A stretch of DNA of 11,773 nt from Chitinophagaceae bacterium UBA4412 (GCA_002400445.1 DGQO01000252.1:1-11773), one strand, 5' to 3'; counted from the first letter of the stretch, positions 1 to 6,613 are shown. A program made the numbers and translations. The notes: generated by a model from the sequence alone, not told the origin.

Positions 1-225
1 GAAGCAGCACAACTACTCATAGATATTTCGGATTCTGGCAAAGGAATTAGTAGCAAAAATATTCACCAGGTATTCAAGCCGGGATTCACCACAAAAAAAA
101 GGGGCTGGGGTCTTGGGCTTTCTCTAAGCAAAAGAATTATAGATCAATACCACAAGGGGCAACTCTTCGTAAAAAATAGTGAGCCTGGTAAAGGCACTAC
201 TTTCAGGATAGTGCTGGCAAAATGA
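1..225 (+). CDS. Sensor histidine kinase, C-terminal ATPase fragment (5' end outside window)
   Basis: This is the last 74 codons of a gene entering from the left edge, read in frame 1 and ending at TGA 223-225. The peptide carries the C-terminal half of a GHKL/HATPase_c domain. A G1 box DSGKGI is followed by an F-box-like FKPGFTTK, a G2 box GWGLGLSLSKRII and a final GKGTTFRIVLA strand. These boxes bind ATP and the lid in two-component sensor kinases, which autophosphorylate a histidine and pass the phosphate to a response regulator. The FxPGFTTKxxGxGLGLS pattern is typical of sensor kinases rather than MutL or gyrase. The sensing domain, the phospho-accepting histidine and the partner regulator lie outside the window, so the signal is unknown. 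The protein ends right after the ATPase domain, so no receiver domain is fused at the C-terminus. Confidence 0.88.
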   Translation, partial: EAAQLLIDISDSGKGISSKNIHQVFKPGFTTKKRGWGLGLSLSKRIIDQYHKGQLFVKNSEPGKGTTFRIVLAK

Positions 226-280
226 CTTACGCATACAAAAGTTTAATTTAAAATCTGGAGGGTTAAATTAATTTTAATCT

Positions 281-288
281 TAAATTTG
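281..288 (+). promoter_or_regulatory. Candidate -7 element (TAAATTTG) for tRNA-Leu
   Basis: TAAATTTG is an exact match to the Bacteroidota sigma-A -7 consensus TAnnTTTG. It lies 15 bases before the mature tRNA, so transcription would start a few bases ahead of the 5' end. No clear TTG -33 box is seen at the usual distance. Confidence 0.45.
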
Positions 289-303
289 CCATTCCTTAAA
301 AAA

Positions 304-387
304 GCGGCGATGGCGAAATTGGTAGACGCACTACTTTGAGGTGGTAGCGCCCGAAAGGGTGTGGCGGTTCGAATCCGCTTTGCCGCA
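304..387 (+). tRNA. tRNA-Leu, anticodon GAG
   Basis: A full class II tRNA cloverleaf can be folded by eye. The acceptor stem pairs GCGGCGA (304-310) with TTGCCGC (380-386), with one G-T wobble. The anticodon stem CTACT/GGTAG encloses the loop TTGAGGT, which places anticodon GAG at 338-340, reading the leucine codons CUC and CUU. A long variable arm with a CCC-GAAA-GGG stem, expected for leucine tRNAs, follows. The T arm is GGCGG-TTCGAAT-CCGCT. The discriminator base is A387. The CCA tail is not encoded (CAG follows), so it must be added after transcription. Confidence 0.97.
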
Positions 388-394
388 CAGTACT

Positions 395-431
395 AAAGGA
401 CAAATCTCTTGAGGTTTGTCCTTTTTCTTTT
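395..431 (+). terminator. Rho-independent terminator after tRNA-Leu
   Basis: AAAGGACAAA (395-404) pairs perfectly with TTTGTCCTTT (415-424). The inner bases CTC/GAG extend the stem to a very small loop, and a T-rich tract (TTTTTCTTTT) follows. It sits 7 bases after the tRNA, so the tRNA is probably a single-gene transcript insulated from the downstream coding gene. Confidence 0.85.
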
Positions 432-500
432 AACAGAAGCTAGCACCTTAACCCTCATAGTAACCTGTTGGATTATCATAAATGACAGGCCTTATTTAAT

Positions 501-508
501 TATATTTA
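501..508 (+). promoter_or_regulatory. Weak -7-like element (TATATTTA) before the DUF2130 gene
   Basis: TATATTTA matches seven of eight positions of TAnnTTTG and lies 18 bases before the ATG at 527. It would give a leader of roughly ten bases. No Shine-Dalgarno sequence is visible. The match is imperfect in an AT-rich stretch, so it is only a candidate. Confidence 0.3.
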
Positions 509-526
509 CGATTTTAAAAAGTAACT

Positions 527-1804
527 ATGGCAAACGAAGTTAAATGCCCCAATTGTGGCCACGGAATGGATGTGGAAAATGTACTTTCTGCGGATATTGA
601 ATTTAAATTAAAACAACAATACCAGGAAAAGTTGCAGGAATCTCTGCAGCGGGTAGAAGCGGATAAAAAACGCCTGGAAGCCGATCAACAATTGTTTGAA
701 GATAAAAAGAAACAAGAGAACGAACTCTTTGCTCAAAAGCTGCAAAAAGAAAAACAAAAGCTGGAAACGGAACTGCAGGAGCAAATCACAAAAACGATAG
801 CAGCAGATTTTGAAACTCAACTCAGGCGGCTACAACAGAGCAACAGTGATGCTGAGGAAAAATTAAAACTATCCCGCCAAAAAGAACTTGAATTTCTGCA
901 AAAGGAGCAATTGCTAAAAACCCAGGAAGCAGAATTGGAGATTACGCTACAAAGAAAATTACAGGAAGAACGGCTCACCCTTTCAGCACAAATTCAGAAG
1001 CAGGAATCAGAAAAAGCGCAGCTAAGAGAAAGTGAGTATCAACTTAAGCTAAGAGAAATGGAGAAGCAGTTAGACGATCAAAAAAAACTGGCCGAAGAAA
1101 TGAAACGCAAGGCAGAACAGAGTTCAATGCAGCGGCAGGGAGAAGTACAAGAACTTTTGCTGGAAGATATTTTGAGAGAAAATTTTCCGTTTGATATAAT
1201 TGAAGAAGTGGGAAAGGGCGTAGAAGGAGCGGATTGCATACAGGTAGTGCGTAACCATAGCGGCAAAGAATGCGGCCGCATCATTTATGAAAGCAAACGC
1301 ACAAAAACATGGGGAAGTAACTGGATAGACAAGCTTAAAACAGATAGGCGTAACCGCCGTGCAGATGTGGCGATTCTGGTAACACAAACTTTTCCCAGGG
1401 AGATGGAACGCTTTGGAGAAAAAGATGGCGTGTGGATATGCAATTTCACTGAACTAGCCAGCGTAGCCGCTATCATCAGGAGTGGTGTGCTCAAATTATA
1501 TGAACTGCAGCGCAGCGAAGAAAATAAAGGAGATAAAATGCAATTGCTGTACAACTATCTTACCGGTGTGGAATTTAAAGGGCAGGTAGAAGCCATTGCA
1601 GAAGGCTTCCTGGCCATGAAGAACAGCATTACCCGGGAAAGAATGCAAATGGAAAAATTATGGAAAGAGCGGGATAAGCAGCTAGACAAAGTATTAATGT
1701 GCACCAGTGCGATGTATGGCTCCGTAAAAGGAATTGCGGGCGCTTCCATTGCTGATATACCGCTGCTAGACGGAGACTCGGCCGTAAATGAAATTGATTA
1801 TTAA
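527..1804 (+). CDS. DUF2130 family coiled-coil protein, putative PD-(D/E)xK nuclease
   Basis: The protein has 425 residues. It starts with a half zinc-ribbon (C7-P-N-C10), followed by a long charged coiled coil rich in Glu, Lys and Gln (about residues 22-205). A conserved globular C-terminal domain spans about residues 207-405. That domain has the hallmarks of DUF2130: FPFDIIEEV, GADCIQ, GKECGRIIYESKRTKTW, FGEKDGVWICN, NKGDKMQLLYNYLTG and YGSVKGIAG. D236 (GADC) followed by E255-S-K257 (YESK) on a predicted strand resembles the D...ExK core of PD-(D/E)xK nucleases. A coiled coil plus nuclease-like layout recalls RmuC, but that comparison and any DNA-cleaving role are inference, since the family has no established function to my knowledge. 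It appears monocistronic, lying between the tRNA terminator and a convergent PPTase gene 7 bases away. The family call is firm; the activity is not. Confidence 0.88.
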   Translation: MANEVKCPNCGHGMDVENVLSADIEFKLKQQYQEKLQESLQRVEADKKRLEADQQLFEDKKKQENELFAQKLQKEKQKLETELQEQITKTIAADFETQLRRLQQSNSDAEEKLKLSRQKELEFLQKEQLLKTQEAELEITLQRKLQEERLTLSAQIQKQESEKAQLRESEYQLKLREMEKQLDDQKKLAEEMKRKAEQSSMQRQGEVQELLLEDILRENFPFDIIEEVGKGVEGADCIQVVRNHSGKECGRIIYESKRTKTWGSNWIDKLKTDRRNRRADVAILVTQTFPREMERFGEKDGVWICNFTELASVAAIIRSGVLKLYELQRSEENKGDKMQLLYNYLTGVEFKGQVEAIAEGFLAMKNSITRERMQMEKLWKERDKQLDKVLMCTSAMYGSVKGIAGASIADIPLLDGDSAVNEIDY

Positions 1805-1811
1805 ACCCAAT

Positions 1812-2435
1812 TCAGGTATATAACCATGTAAGGCAACTGCCTTTAAACAGATGCCCGTGCACAGTTAACATCCGGGCATTTTCCTTAGTAAAAATGCAGG
1901 TGACTTCAAAATGCCCATCAAGGCATTTGCAGGATTCAATTTGGATGTGTTGCTTAAAATCTACGCCACCTGCTCCATACCACTTAAAAATGGCTTCCTT
2001 TACACTCCAGCAAATGGTGAGCGCCACTTCTACGCTGCAGTGCATGTTCAGCGCAATTGCCTGCTCAGCGGGAAATAAAAATTTGTTTTTCAGCACGTTA
2101 ATTTTATGCCGGGGTATCTCAATATCAACGCCTACTCTTTGGCCCCGACTTACAATGGCTGCTGCATAATCTTCACAATGCGAGATGGAAAAATGGAACG
2201 GATCGCCTGGCAGAAAAGGCTTGCGGGTATCTGCAATCTCTATCAATGCTGTTGGAAAATCCGGGAAAAGCTTTGCCAGCAGCAACCTGCCAGCCAGGTG
2301 TTGCAAACGCTTGTGGGGATGTGTGATTTTGCTCTGCAGAGGAACTTGTCGAAGAAAAAAAGATTCCTCTTCGGTAATGTGCCATACAGCCAATCGGGTG
2401 ACATCGTTAATATTTTGTTGATAAACCAGTGGCAT
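1812..2435 (-). CDS. 4'-phosphopantetheinyl transferase superfamily protein (Sfp-like)
   Basis: This enzyme class moves the 4'-phosphopantetheine arm of coenzyme A onto a serine of acyl, peptidyl or aryl carrier proteins, turning apo into holo forms. The 207-residue length fits the two-lobed Sfp/AcpT type rather than the short AcpS type. Visible family motifs are FSISHC (residues 82-87), the Mg-binding VGVDIE with D104 and E106, and WSVKEAIFKWYG (143-154) with E147 and K151. No AcpS is visible in the window, so I cannot tell whether it serves fatty-acid ACP, a secondary-metabolite pathway or both. No synthase genes are nearby. It is transcribed alone and divergently from dcd across a 70-base gap. 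Its 3' end nearly touches the DUF2130 gene, and its last codons contain a hairpin that may terminate that gene. The start at MPLVYQQ is the only reasonable ATG; no clear ribosome binding site is seen. Confidence 0.9.
   Translation of the reverse strand: MPLVYQQNINDVTRLAVWHITEEESFFLRQVPLQSKITHPHKRLQHLAGRLLLAKLFPDFPTALIEIADTRKPFLPGDPFHFSISHCEDYAAAIVSRGQRVGVDIEIPRHKINVLKNKFLFPAEQAIALNMHCSVEVALTICWSVKEAIFKWYGAGGVDFKQHIQIESCKCLDGHFEVTCIFTKENARMLTVHGHLFKGSCLTWLYT
1851..1882 (+). terminator. Possible terminator for the DUF2130 transcript, inside the PPTase gene
   Basis: ATGCCCG (1851-1857) and CGGGCAT (1873-1879) form a perfect 7-bp GC-rich stem with a 15-base loop, followed by TTTT in the rightward direction. 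It lies about 47 bases past the DUF2130 stop, inside the 3' coding end of the convergent PPTase gene. The long loop and short T-run make it a moderate candidate. Confidence 0.4.
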
Positions 2436-2473
2436 CAGATCAATAAAAGGGAAGGCTTAAAGACAAAGAAAAT

Positions 2474-2481
2474 TACTTTTA
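2474..2481 (+). promoter_or_regulatory. Weak -7-like element (TACTTTTA) before dcd
   Basis: TACTTTTA matches seven of eight positions of TAnnTTTG and lies 24 bases before the dcd ATG, in the 70-base divergent gap shared with the PPTase gene. No convincing -33 box is seen. Confidence 0.25.
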
Positions 2482-2505
2482 CAAATAAACGAATAAAGAC
2501 ACACA

Positions 2506-3042
2506 ATGATACTTAGCGACACCCGAATCTTAGAAGAAATAGAGAAAGAAACAATTAAAATTACGCCCTACAACCGCGAATGCCTTGGCAGTAATAGTTA
2601 TGACGTGCACCTGGGCGCACACTTAGCTACTTACGATCAAAATGAGCTTGATGCAAAAAAACACAATACAATAACCCATTTTGAAATTCCGGAAGAAGGC
2701 ATTGTGCTGCAGCCCCATATTTTTTATTTAGGTGTTACAGCAGAATACACAGAAACACATGCGCATGTTCCTTTTCTCGAGGGAAAATCTTCTACCGGAA
2801 GATTGGGCATAGATATACACGCCACGGCGGGTAAAGGAGATGTGGGATTTTGCGGCAACTGGACGCTTGAAATTTCTGTGAAACAACCGGTGCGGGTTTA
2901 CAAGGGCATGCCCATTGGTCAGCTCATTTATTTTCCGGTAGATGGCGAAATTGAAGTAAAATACAACCAAAAGAAAAATGCAAAATATAGCGGACAACCT
3001 AATCGCCCGGTAGAAAGCATGATGTGGAAAAACCAATTTTAA
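2506..3042 (+). CDS. dcd: dCTP deaminase
   Basis: Dcd hydrolyses dCTP to dUTP and ammonia, supplying dUTP that dUTPase then converts to dUMP for thymidylate synthesis in the cytoplasm. The 178-residue protein fits the family and opens with MILSDTRI, as expected. Conserved blocks are SNSYDVHLG (29-37), LEGKSSTGRLGI (91-102) with the nucleotide-binding serines and R99, and the signature TAGKGDVGFCGNWTLEI (107-123). E122 in TLE corresponds to the catalytic glutamate (E138 in the E. coli enzyme). A GQLIYF strand (138-143) follows. I cannot decide from sequence alone whether it also cleaves dUTP to dUMP, as archaeal bifunctional members do. A secreted serine hydrolase gene begins 16 bases downstream and may be cotranscribed, although no functional link is evident. 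Confidence 0.96.
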   Translation: MILSDTRILEEIEKETIKITPYNRECLGSNSYDVHLGAHLATYDQNELDAKKHNTITHFEIPEEGIVLQPHIFYLGVTAEYTETHAHVPFLEGKSSTGRLGIDIHATAGKGDVGFCGNWTLEISVKQPVRVYKGMPIGQLIYFPVDGEIEVKYNQKKNAKYSGQPNRPVESMMWKNQF

Positions 3043-3058
3043 TTTGAAATTCTCAGCA

Positions 3059-4123
3059 ATGAAAAAATATATCGCCATTTTCCTGCTTTTCTTTTCAGGA
3101 CAGATATCTGCGCAAACGCAGGCAGATTCGCTGCTCCATTTTATAACACAGCATAAAACCAATGCGGCTTTATACCTGGTAAAAAATGACACGGTTCAAG
3201 GGCGCCTCAATGAAGATAAATTGATGCCGCTGGCCAGCACAATGAAAATTTTGGTGGCGCTGGAGTTTGCAAAGCAGGCAAGTCAGGCAATCCTTGATCC
3301 GGCACAAAATGTTGCGCTCTCTGAGCTGGATAAATATTACCTCCCTGGTACAGACGGTGGCGCACATGCCGCATGGCTTAGCTATTGCAACAGCAATAAA
3401 CTGGCAATGCAAGACAGTATTTCTTTGCTTAACGTGGCTCGTGGCATGATGATGTTTAGCAGTAATGCCAATACAGAATTTTTAATGGATCTGCTGGGTC
3501 TGGACAATGTGAAGAACAATCTTCAACTCCTCGGAATAAAAAATCACACTACTATTTTTCCCATTGTAGCTTCCCTTTTTATGTATCAGAATCCAAAGCA
3601 CAAATCAGAAGAAAGCATTTTAAAGGGCATCAGGAATCTTTCGGAAGAGCAATATTGCCGGTACATCTACGATATGCACAGAGCATTAAAGTTCGACACC
3701 CTGCTCAAAGCTAAATTTCGCCCGCAGGATTTGTCTTTAAAAATGCAGAAATTATGGAGTGATCGCTTGCCGGCTTCTACCGTAAAAGCATATGCACAAA
3801 TTTGCCACGTTATTAATAACCGAAAATTTTTTGATCATAAAACTTACGAAATACTTTCCAAAGTGCTGGAAACCATCATGGAGAATCCTGCAAATAAATC
3901 CTGGCTTTCTCATGCTGGTATGAAGGGAGGTAGTACTGCCTGGGTGCTCACAAAAGCAATGTATGCTACCACCACAGCAGGTGATCGGTTTGAACTTGCC
4001 TATTTCTTTAATGATCTTACGCCGGCGGAGCAAATAAAAATCCAGGGATGGATGAATAGCTTTGAACTTACCGTGCTCACCGAACCTGCTTTCGTTCAAA
4101 AGCTACGCCTTCAACTACATTAA
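3059..4123 (+). CDS. Secreted serine hydrolase, class A beta-lactamase-like fold
   Basis: The ATG at 3059 gives 354 residues beginning with a clear signal peptide: MKKY, a hydrophobic core and cleavage near ISAQT (about residue 19). An upstream in-frame TTG at 3044 would add five residues before the signal and is unlikely. The mature protein shows the three active-site motifs of penicillin-recognising serine enzymes: S60-T-M-K63 (SxxK, nucleophile S60), S134-S135-N136 (SxN) and K289-G-G291 (in place of KTG) in HAGMKGGS. I do not see the ExxLN omega-loop motif that gives class A beta-lactamases their deacylating glutamate. It may therefore be a cell-wall-active or other hydrolase rather than a resistance enzyme. 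The region between SxN and KGG is long. It follows dcd by 16 bases and its stop codon overlaps that of the convergent TspO gene. Confidence 0.85.
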   Translation: MKKYIAIFLLFFSGQISAQTQADSLLHFITQHKTNAALYLVKNDTVQGRLNEDKLMPLASTMKILVALEFAKQASQAILDPAQNVALSELDKYYLPGTDGGAHAAWLSYCNSNKLAMQDSISLLNVARGMMMFSSNANTEFLMDLLGLDNVKNNLQLLGIKNHTTIFPIVASLFMYQNPKHKSEESILKGIRNLSEEQYCRYIYDMHRALKFDTLLKAKFRPQDLSLKMQKLWSDRLPASTVKAYAQICHVINNRKFFDHKTYEILSKVLETIMENPANKSWLSHAGMKGGSTAWVLTKAMYATTTAGDRFELAYFFNDLTPAEQIKIQGWMNSFELTVLTEPAFVQKLRLQLH

Positions 4124-4590
4124 GGGTTAAGCTGCCAAATACTATAATTGAGCGCAGTAGCAAAACTTACCCATAGCAAGTAAGGTAATAAAAGCCAGGC
4201 GGTTGTTTTAGATAATTTGCCAAAATTGACCATGGTGAAGATGATCATTACCCATAATAGAATGATATTAATTAACGCAAGACCAGGCTTGTGCAGGTAA
4301 AAAAATCCAAAAGACCATAGAAAATTAAGGGTGAGCTGAATAAAATAAATCATCATTGCTTTCTTACGCAGTGGTGATGGCGGCAATTTCCAAATAAGGA
4401 AAAACGCAATACCCATGAGTAAATAAAGTGTAGTCCAGGCTGGTGCAAATACCCAGTTAGGCGGGTTAAACGATGGCTTTATAAGCGTAGAAAACCATCC
4501 TTGAACAGAACTGGCAGTAAGTAATCCTGCAATGGCACCTACTGCCTGTGGAATGGCGATGGAGATTAGTGCTTTAAAAAAATTATTCAT
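4120..4590 (-). CDS. tspO: TspO/MBR family tryptophan-rich sensory protein
   Basis: TspO proteins are five-helix membrane proteins that bind porphyrins and related ligands; in bacteria they are linked to tetrapyrrole and stress responses. The 156-residue protein has the expected length and five hydrophobic segments (about 5-25, 45-67, 77-98, 102-122, 129-150). Family motifs are present: KPSFNPPNWVFAPAWT (38-53), QLTLNFLWSFGFF (85-97) and the C-terminal LLWVSFATALNYSIWQLN (138-155). Tryptophans are spread through the helices. The gene starts 36 bases after the DUF3810 stop on the same strand, so the two may form an operon. A perfect 18-bp inverted repeat sits just upstream of its ATG. Its TAA stop overlaps the stop of the convergent serine hydrolase within a single TTAA. 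The ligand and role in this organism cannot be read from sequence. Confidence 0.94.
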   Translation of the reverse strand: MNNFFKALISIAIPQAVGAIAGLLTASSVQGWFSTLIKPSFNPPNWVFAPAWTTLYLLMGIAFFLIWKLPPSPLRKKAMMIYFIQLTLNFLWSFGFFYLHKPGLALINIILLWVMIIFTMVNFGKLSKTTAWLLLPYLLWVSFATALNYSIWQLNP

Positions 4591-4594
4591 ATCC

Positions 4595-4612
4595 TTTTAT
4601 TTACAAATAAAA
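4595..4612. repeat. Perfect AT-only inverted repeat before tspO
   Basis: TTTTATTT (4595-4602) and AAATAAAA (4605-4612) are perfect inverted copies around AC. The repeat lies 4 bases upstream of the tspO start, in the gap after the DUF3810 gene. It could be an operator or a small hairpin in the tspO leader. Because it is purely A and T, chance cannot be excluded. Confidence 0.4.
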
Positions 4613-4626
4613 TAGAATTTAGTTCA

Positions 4627-5709
4627 TCAAATATCCCTGAACTTTTTTTCATAAGCGATGAGCAGTTGCAGTACCTGGTCGTAACTGAGCATTCCCTGCG
4701 GCTGCCCGTTTTGTTGTAGATATTTTCCGTAAGCCCAGGCAATAAATGGTTCAAAAAATCCCTGGTGCTTCCGGTTAAATTCCTGCCAGGTACGAATATC
4801 CGCAAGTACGGGTTTCGACAGTCGGTTTCGAAATTGAATTGCTGCTGTAGAATCTACCCAATATAAATTCCTGTTGGCATACACGAACAAATCCAGGTAA
4901 GTAGAATACAGCAGTAGGCTATCATTCGATTGTCTGGCAGCTAAATAACCCACAAAGCTGGCTTCCTTTTCTTTTGCATATCCAAGCTGGTGGGCTATTT
5001 CATGCAGCGTGGTGAATCCTTGCAGGAATTTTGGCACCGTTGTGTTTACCTGCGCCTCTCCTGTAAAAGGATTATAATAGCCGGTGAAATTAGCATAATT
5101 GCCCACCCATCCCCATAAAGAACTTTTCACGCTACTAAGCTTATACTTTAGAAACGGGTAATGCTGCCCAGCGATGTCGTATGCAGCGTTTGCTCTTTCA
5201 AAAAGAGCTTTTGTGGAAGGATACTGCTGGCCGGCAATAGCGGCTTTTGTGATGTTTACTTTCTCAGCAAGTAGCTCGTTAATATGCGCAAGGCTCGAAC
5301 TGTCATATACATTCCTGGGCAGCTCAAGCTGTTGCCCGATGCCCTGCCGGCTGTAATTTAATCCCCAGGAAAGCTGGAAGAAAAGGTAAAGAATACTTAC
5401 AGCGATCAACAAGTTCCAGCTATTATATTTTATTTTTTGCCAGATCATTCCCCGCTTTTCTCGTTTTACCACCAATATGATTCTAACTAGTTTATAGATA
5501 ATCCACAGGCCAGCCGCTGCATACAGCAGATCGCCGAGGCTAAATGGTATCCAACCAAAAAGCAAGCGGGGAATCTGGGAAAAAGATTGATAAAAACCTG
5601 TGCTGTAATAGGTTTCCACCCTTTCACTATTGCTGGTATACCATTTTACAGCAAGGATGAGAATAAGAAGGAATACGGAGAAAATGACGGTACTTCGCCT
5701 GGGTTTCAT
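4627..5709 (-). CDS. DUF3810 family membrane protein with HExxH zinc-peptidase motif
   Basis: Taken from the ATG at 5709, the protein has 360 residues. An in-frame ATG at 5727 would add six (MTNFIC), but the short basic start MKPRRS directly before a hydrophobic helix looks like the natural N-terminus. A near-consensus -7 element (TAATTTTA, 5722-5715) sits 5 bases ahead of it. Hydrophobic segments lie at about residues 8-22, 57-80 and 98-116. A large soluble domain follows, with H236-E-I-A-H240 and E249 thirteen residues after the first histidine, a gluzincin-like zinc site. Upstream lies the conserved stretch SLWGWVGNYANFTGYYNPFTGEAQVN. This matches DUF3810, a mostly Bacteroidota family of putative membrane metallopeptidases. 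The substrate is unknown and protease activity is inferred from the motif. It precedes tspO by 36 bases and diverges from yceD. Confidence 0.87.
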   Translation of the reverse strand: MKPRRSTVIFSVFLLILILAVKWYTSNSERVETYYSTGFYQSFSQIPRLLFGWIPFSLGDLLYAAAGLWIIYKLVRIILVVKREKRGMIWQKIKYNSWNLLIAVSILYLFFQLSWGLNYSRQGIGQQLELPRNVYDSSSLAHINELLAEKVNITKAAIAGQQYPSTKALFERANAAYDIAGQHYPFLKYKLSSVKSSLWGWVGNYANFTGYYNPFTGEAQVNTTVPKFLQGFTTLHEIAHQLGYAKEKEASFVGYLAARQSNDSLLLYSTYLDLFVYANRNLYWVDSTAAIQFRNRLSKPVLADIRTWQEFNRKHQGFFEPFIAWAYGKYLQQNGQPQGMLSYDQVLQLLIAYEKKFRDI

Positions 5710-5795
5710 ACAGATAAAATTAGTCATCTGCGTTCAATTAAGGCTTTTCACCCCAAAAAACCTGAAAAAGCTGCAATTTTTTGGCTGTTTTCTAT

Positions 5796-5803
5796 TACCT
5801 TTG
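5796..5803 (+). promoter_or_regulatory. Candidate -7 element (TACCTTTG) for the yceD-rpmF-plsX cluster
   Basis: TACCTTTG is an exact TAnnTTTG match lying 21 bases before the yceD ATG, within the 115-base gap divergent from the DUF3810 gene. It would give a leader of about 15 bases. No -33 TTG box is found at standard spacing. Confidence 0.5.
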
Positions 5804-5824
5804 CCGTCCTTTAAACTGAACACA

Positions 5825-6367
5825 ATGGCTCACCGGAGAGAATTTGAGATTGCATTTGTGGGATTGAAGGCCGGAGTGCATGAGTTTAATTATGAATTAC
5901 CGGATCAGTTCTTTAAAGATAAAGGAGTAGAGGATGCAAATAATGTGAACGCTGTCGTAAAACTCTCCCTGGAGAAAAATACGGGTTTCATGCTGTTGAA
6001 TTTTGCCATTGGTGGCAAAGCCGATGTAAACTGCGATCGATGCGGAAATCCCCTTGGAATGGAATTATGGGATGATTTCAAAATGCTTGTAAAACTGGTG
6101 GACAATCCGGAGGAGATGAATGAGCAGGAAGAAGATGCTGATGTATATTATCTTTCCCGCACAGAGAGCCACCTGGATGTAGCAAACTGGTTGTATGAAT
6201 TTGTACTGCTGAGTATTCCAATGCAGCGTATGTGCAGCCCCGAAGAAATGGGAGGACCACAATGCAACAAGGAAGTACTGGAGAAACTGAGGGAAATGGA
6301 AGACCGCTCCACAGAGCACAATGCTAATACTTTGTGGAAAGGATTAGATAAGTTTAAAGAAAACTAG
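5825..6367 (+). CDS. YceD/DUF177 family protein (large-subunit rRNA accumulation)
   Basis: The protein has 180 residues from the ATG at 5825. The frame stays open upstream to 5630, but that extension runs antisense across the DUF3810 gene and through the promoter element, so it is not used. DUF177 proteins are needed for normal 23S rRNA levels in E. coli (YceD) and plants, and their gene almost always precedes rpmF, as here (51-base gap). Visible features are a CDRCGNPL knuckle (C70, C73) that matches the family's CxRC motif, a run of acidic residues near 96-106, and a second cysteine pair (C137, C147) around SPEEMGGPQ that could complete a zinc site. The zinc role is inferred. The cluster order yceD-rpmF-plsX strongly supports the call. 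Confidence 0.9.
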   Translation: MAHRREFEIAFVGLKAGVHEFNYELPDQFFKDKGVEDANNVNAVVKLSLEKNTGFMLLNFAIGGKADVNCDRCGNPLGMELWDDFKMLVKLVDNPEEMNEQEEDADVYYLSRTESHLDVANWLYEFVLLSIPMQRMCSPEEMGGPQCNKEVLEKLREMEDRSTEHNANTLWKGLDKFKEN

Positions 6368-6418
6368 CCTTTGCTGGTATTAAAATAGAAGTAACAATAA
6401 CATAAAAAAATAACCGTC

Positions 6419-6613
6419 ATGCCAAATCCGAAAAGGCGCCATAGTCAACAACGTAGTGCAAAAAGAAGAACGCATTATAAAGCTACAGAACCAACCTTAA
6501 GTGTTGATTCTACAACAGGTGCTATTCATGTACGCCACCGTGCACATGTGAGTGAAGGAAAGCTTTTCTACAAAGGAAAACTTGTAGCAGAAAAAGCTCC
6601 GCTGAAAGCCTAA
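6419..6613 (+). CDS. rpmF: 50S ribosomal protein L32
   Basis: This is a small basic protein of 64 residues that binds near the exit side of the large ribosomal subunit. The start MPNPKRRHSQQRSAKRRTHYKA is the standard L32 N-terminus. The later blocks (STTGAIHVRHRAH, EGKLFYKGKLV) match Bacteroidota L32, which lacks the two CxxC zinc pairs found in some other phyla. No cysteine is present, so it is the zinc-independent type. It lies between yceD and plsX and probably shares the yceD promoter. The 93-base gap before plsX is long for this cluster. Confidence 0.97.
   Translation: MPNPKRRHSQQRSAKRRTHYKATEPTLSVDSTTGAIHVRHRAHVSEGKLFYKGKLVAEKAPLKA

Noticed and set aside
245..269. AATTTAA/TTAAATT inverted repeat as terminator of the histidine kinase gene
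   Set aside because: The stem is pure A/T with an 11-base loop and no clear T-run directly after it.
304..387. tRNA-Leu as an integration site for a mobile element
   Set aside because: I saw no repeat of the tRNA 3' end elsewhere in the window and no integrase, and a normal terminator and housekeeping genes follow.
2106..2516. 136-codon rightward frame across the PPTase gene into dcd
   Set aside because: It is antisense to the PPTase and overlaps the dcd start; both real genes have strong family motifs.
2728..3192. 154-codon leftward frame spanning dcd and the serine hydrolase start
   Set aside because: It is the reverse-strand shadow of two well-supported genes and crosses their junction.
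5630..5824. In-frame upstream extension of the yceD gene by 65 codons
   Set aside because: It runs antisense through the DUF3810 5' end, crosses the -7 element at 5796-5803 and has no resemblance to DUF177 proteins, which match from the ATG at 5825.
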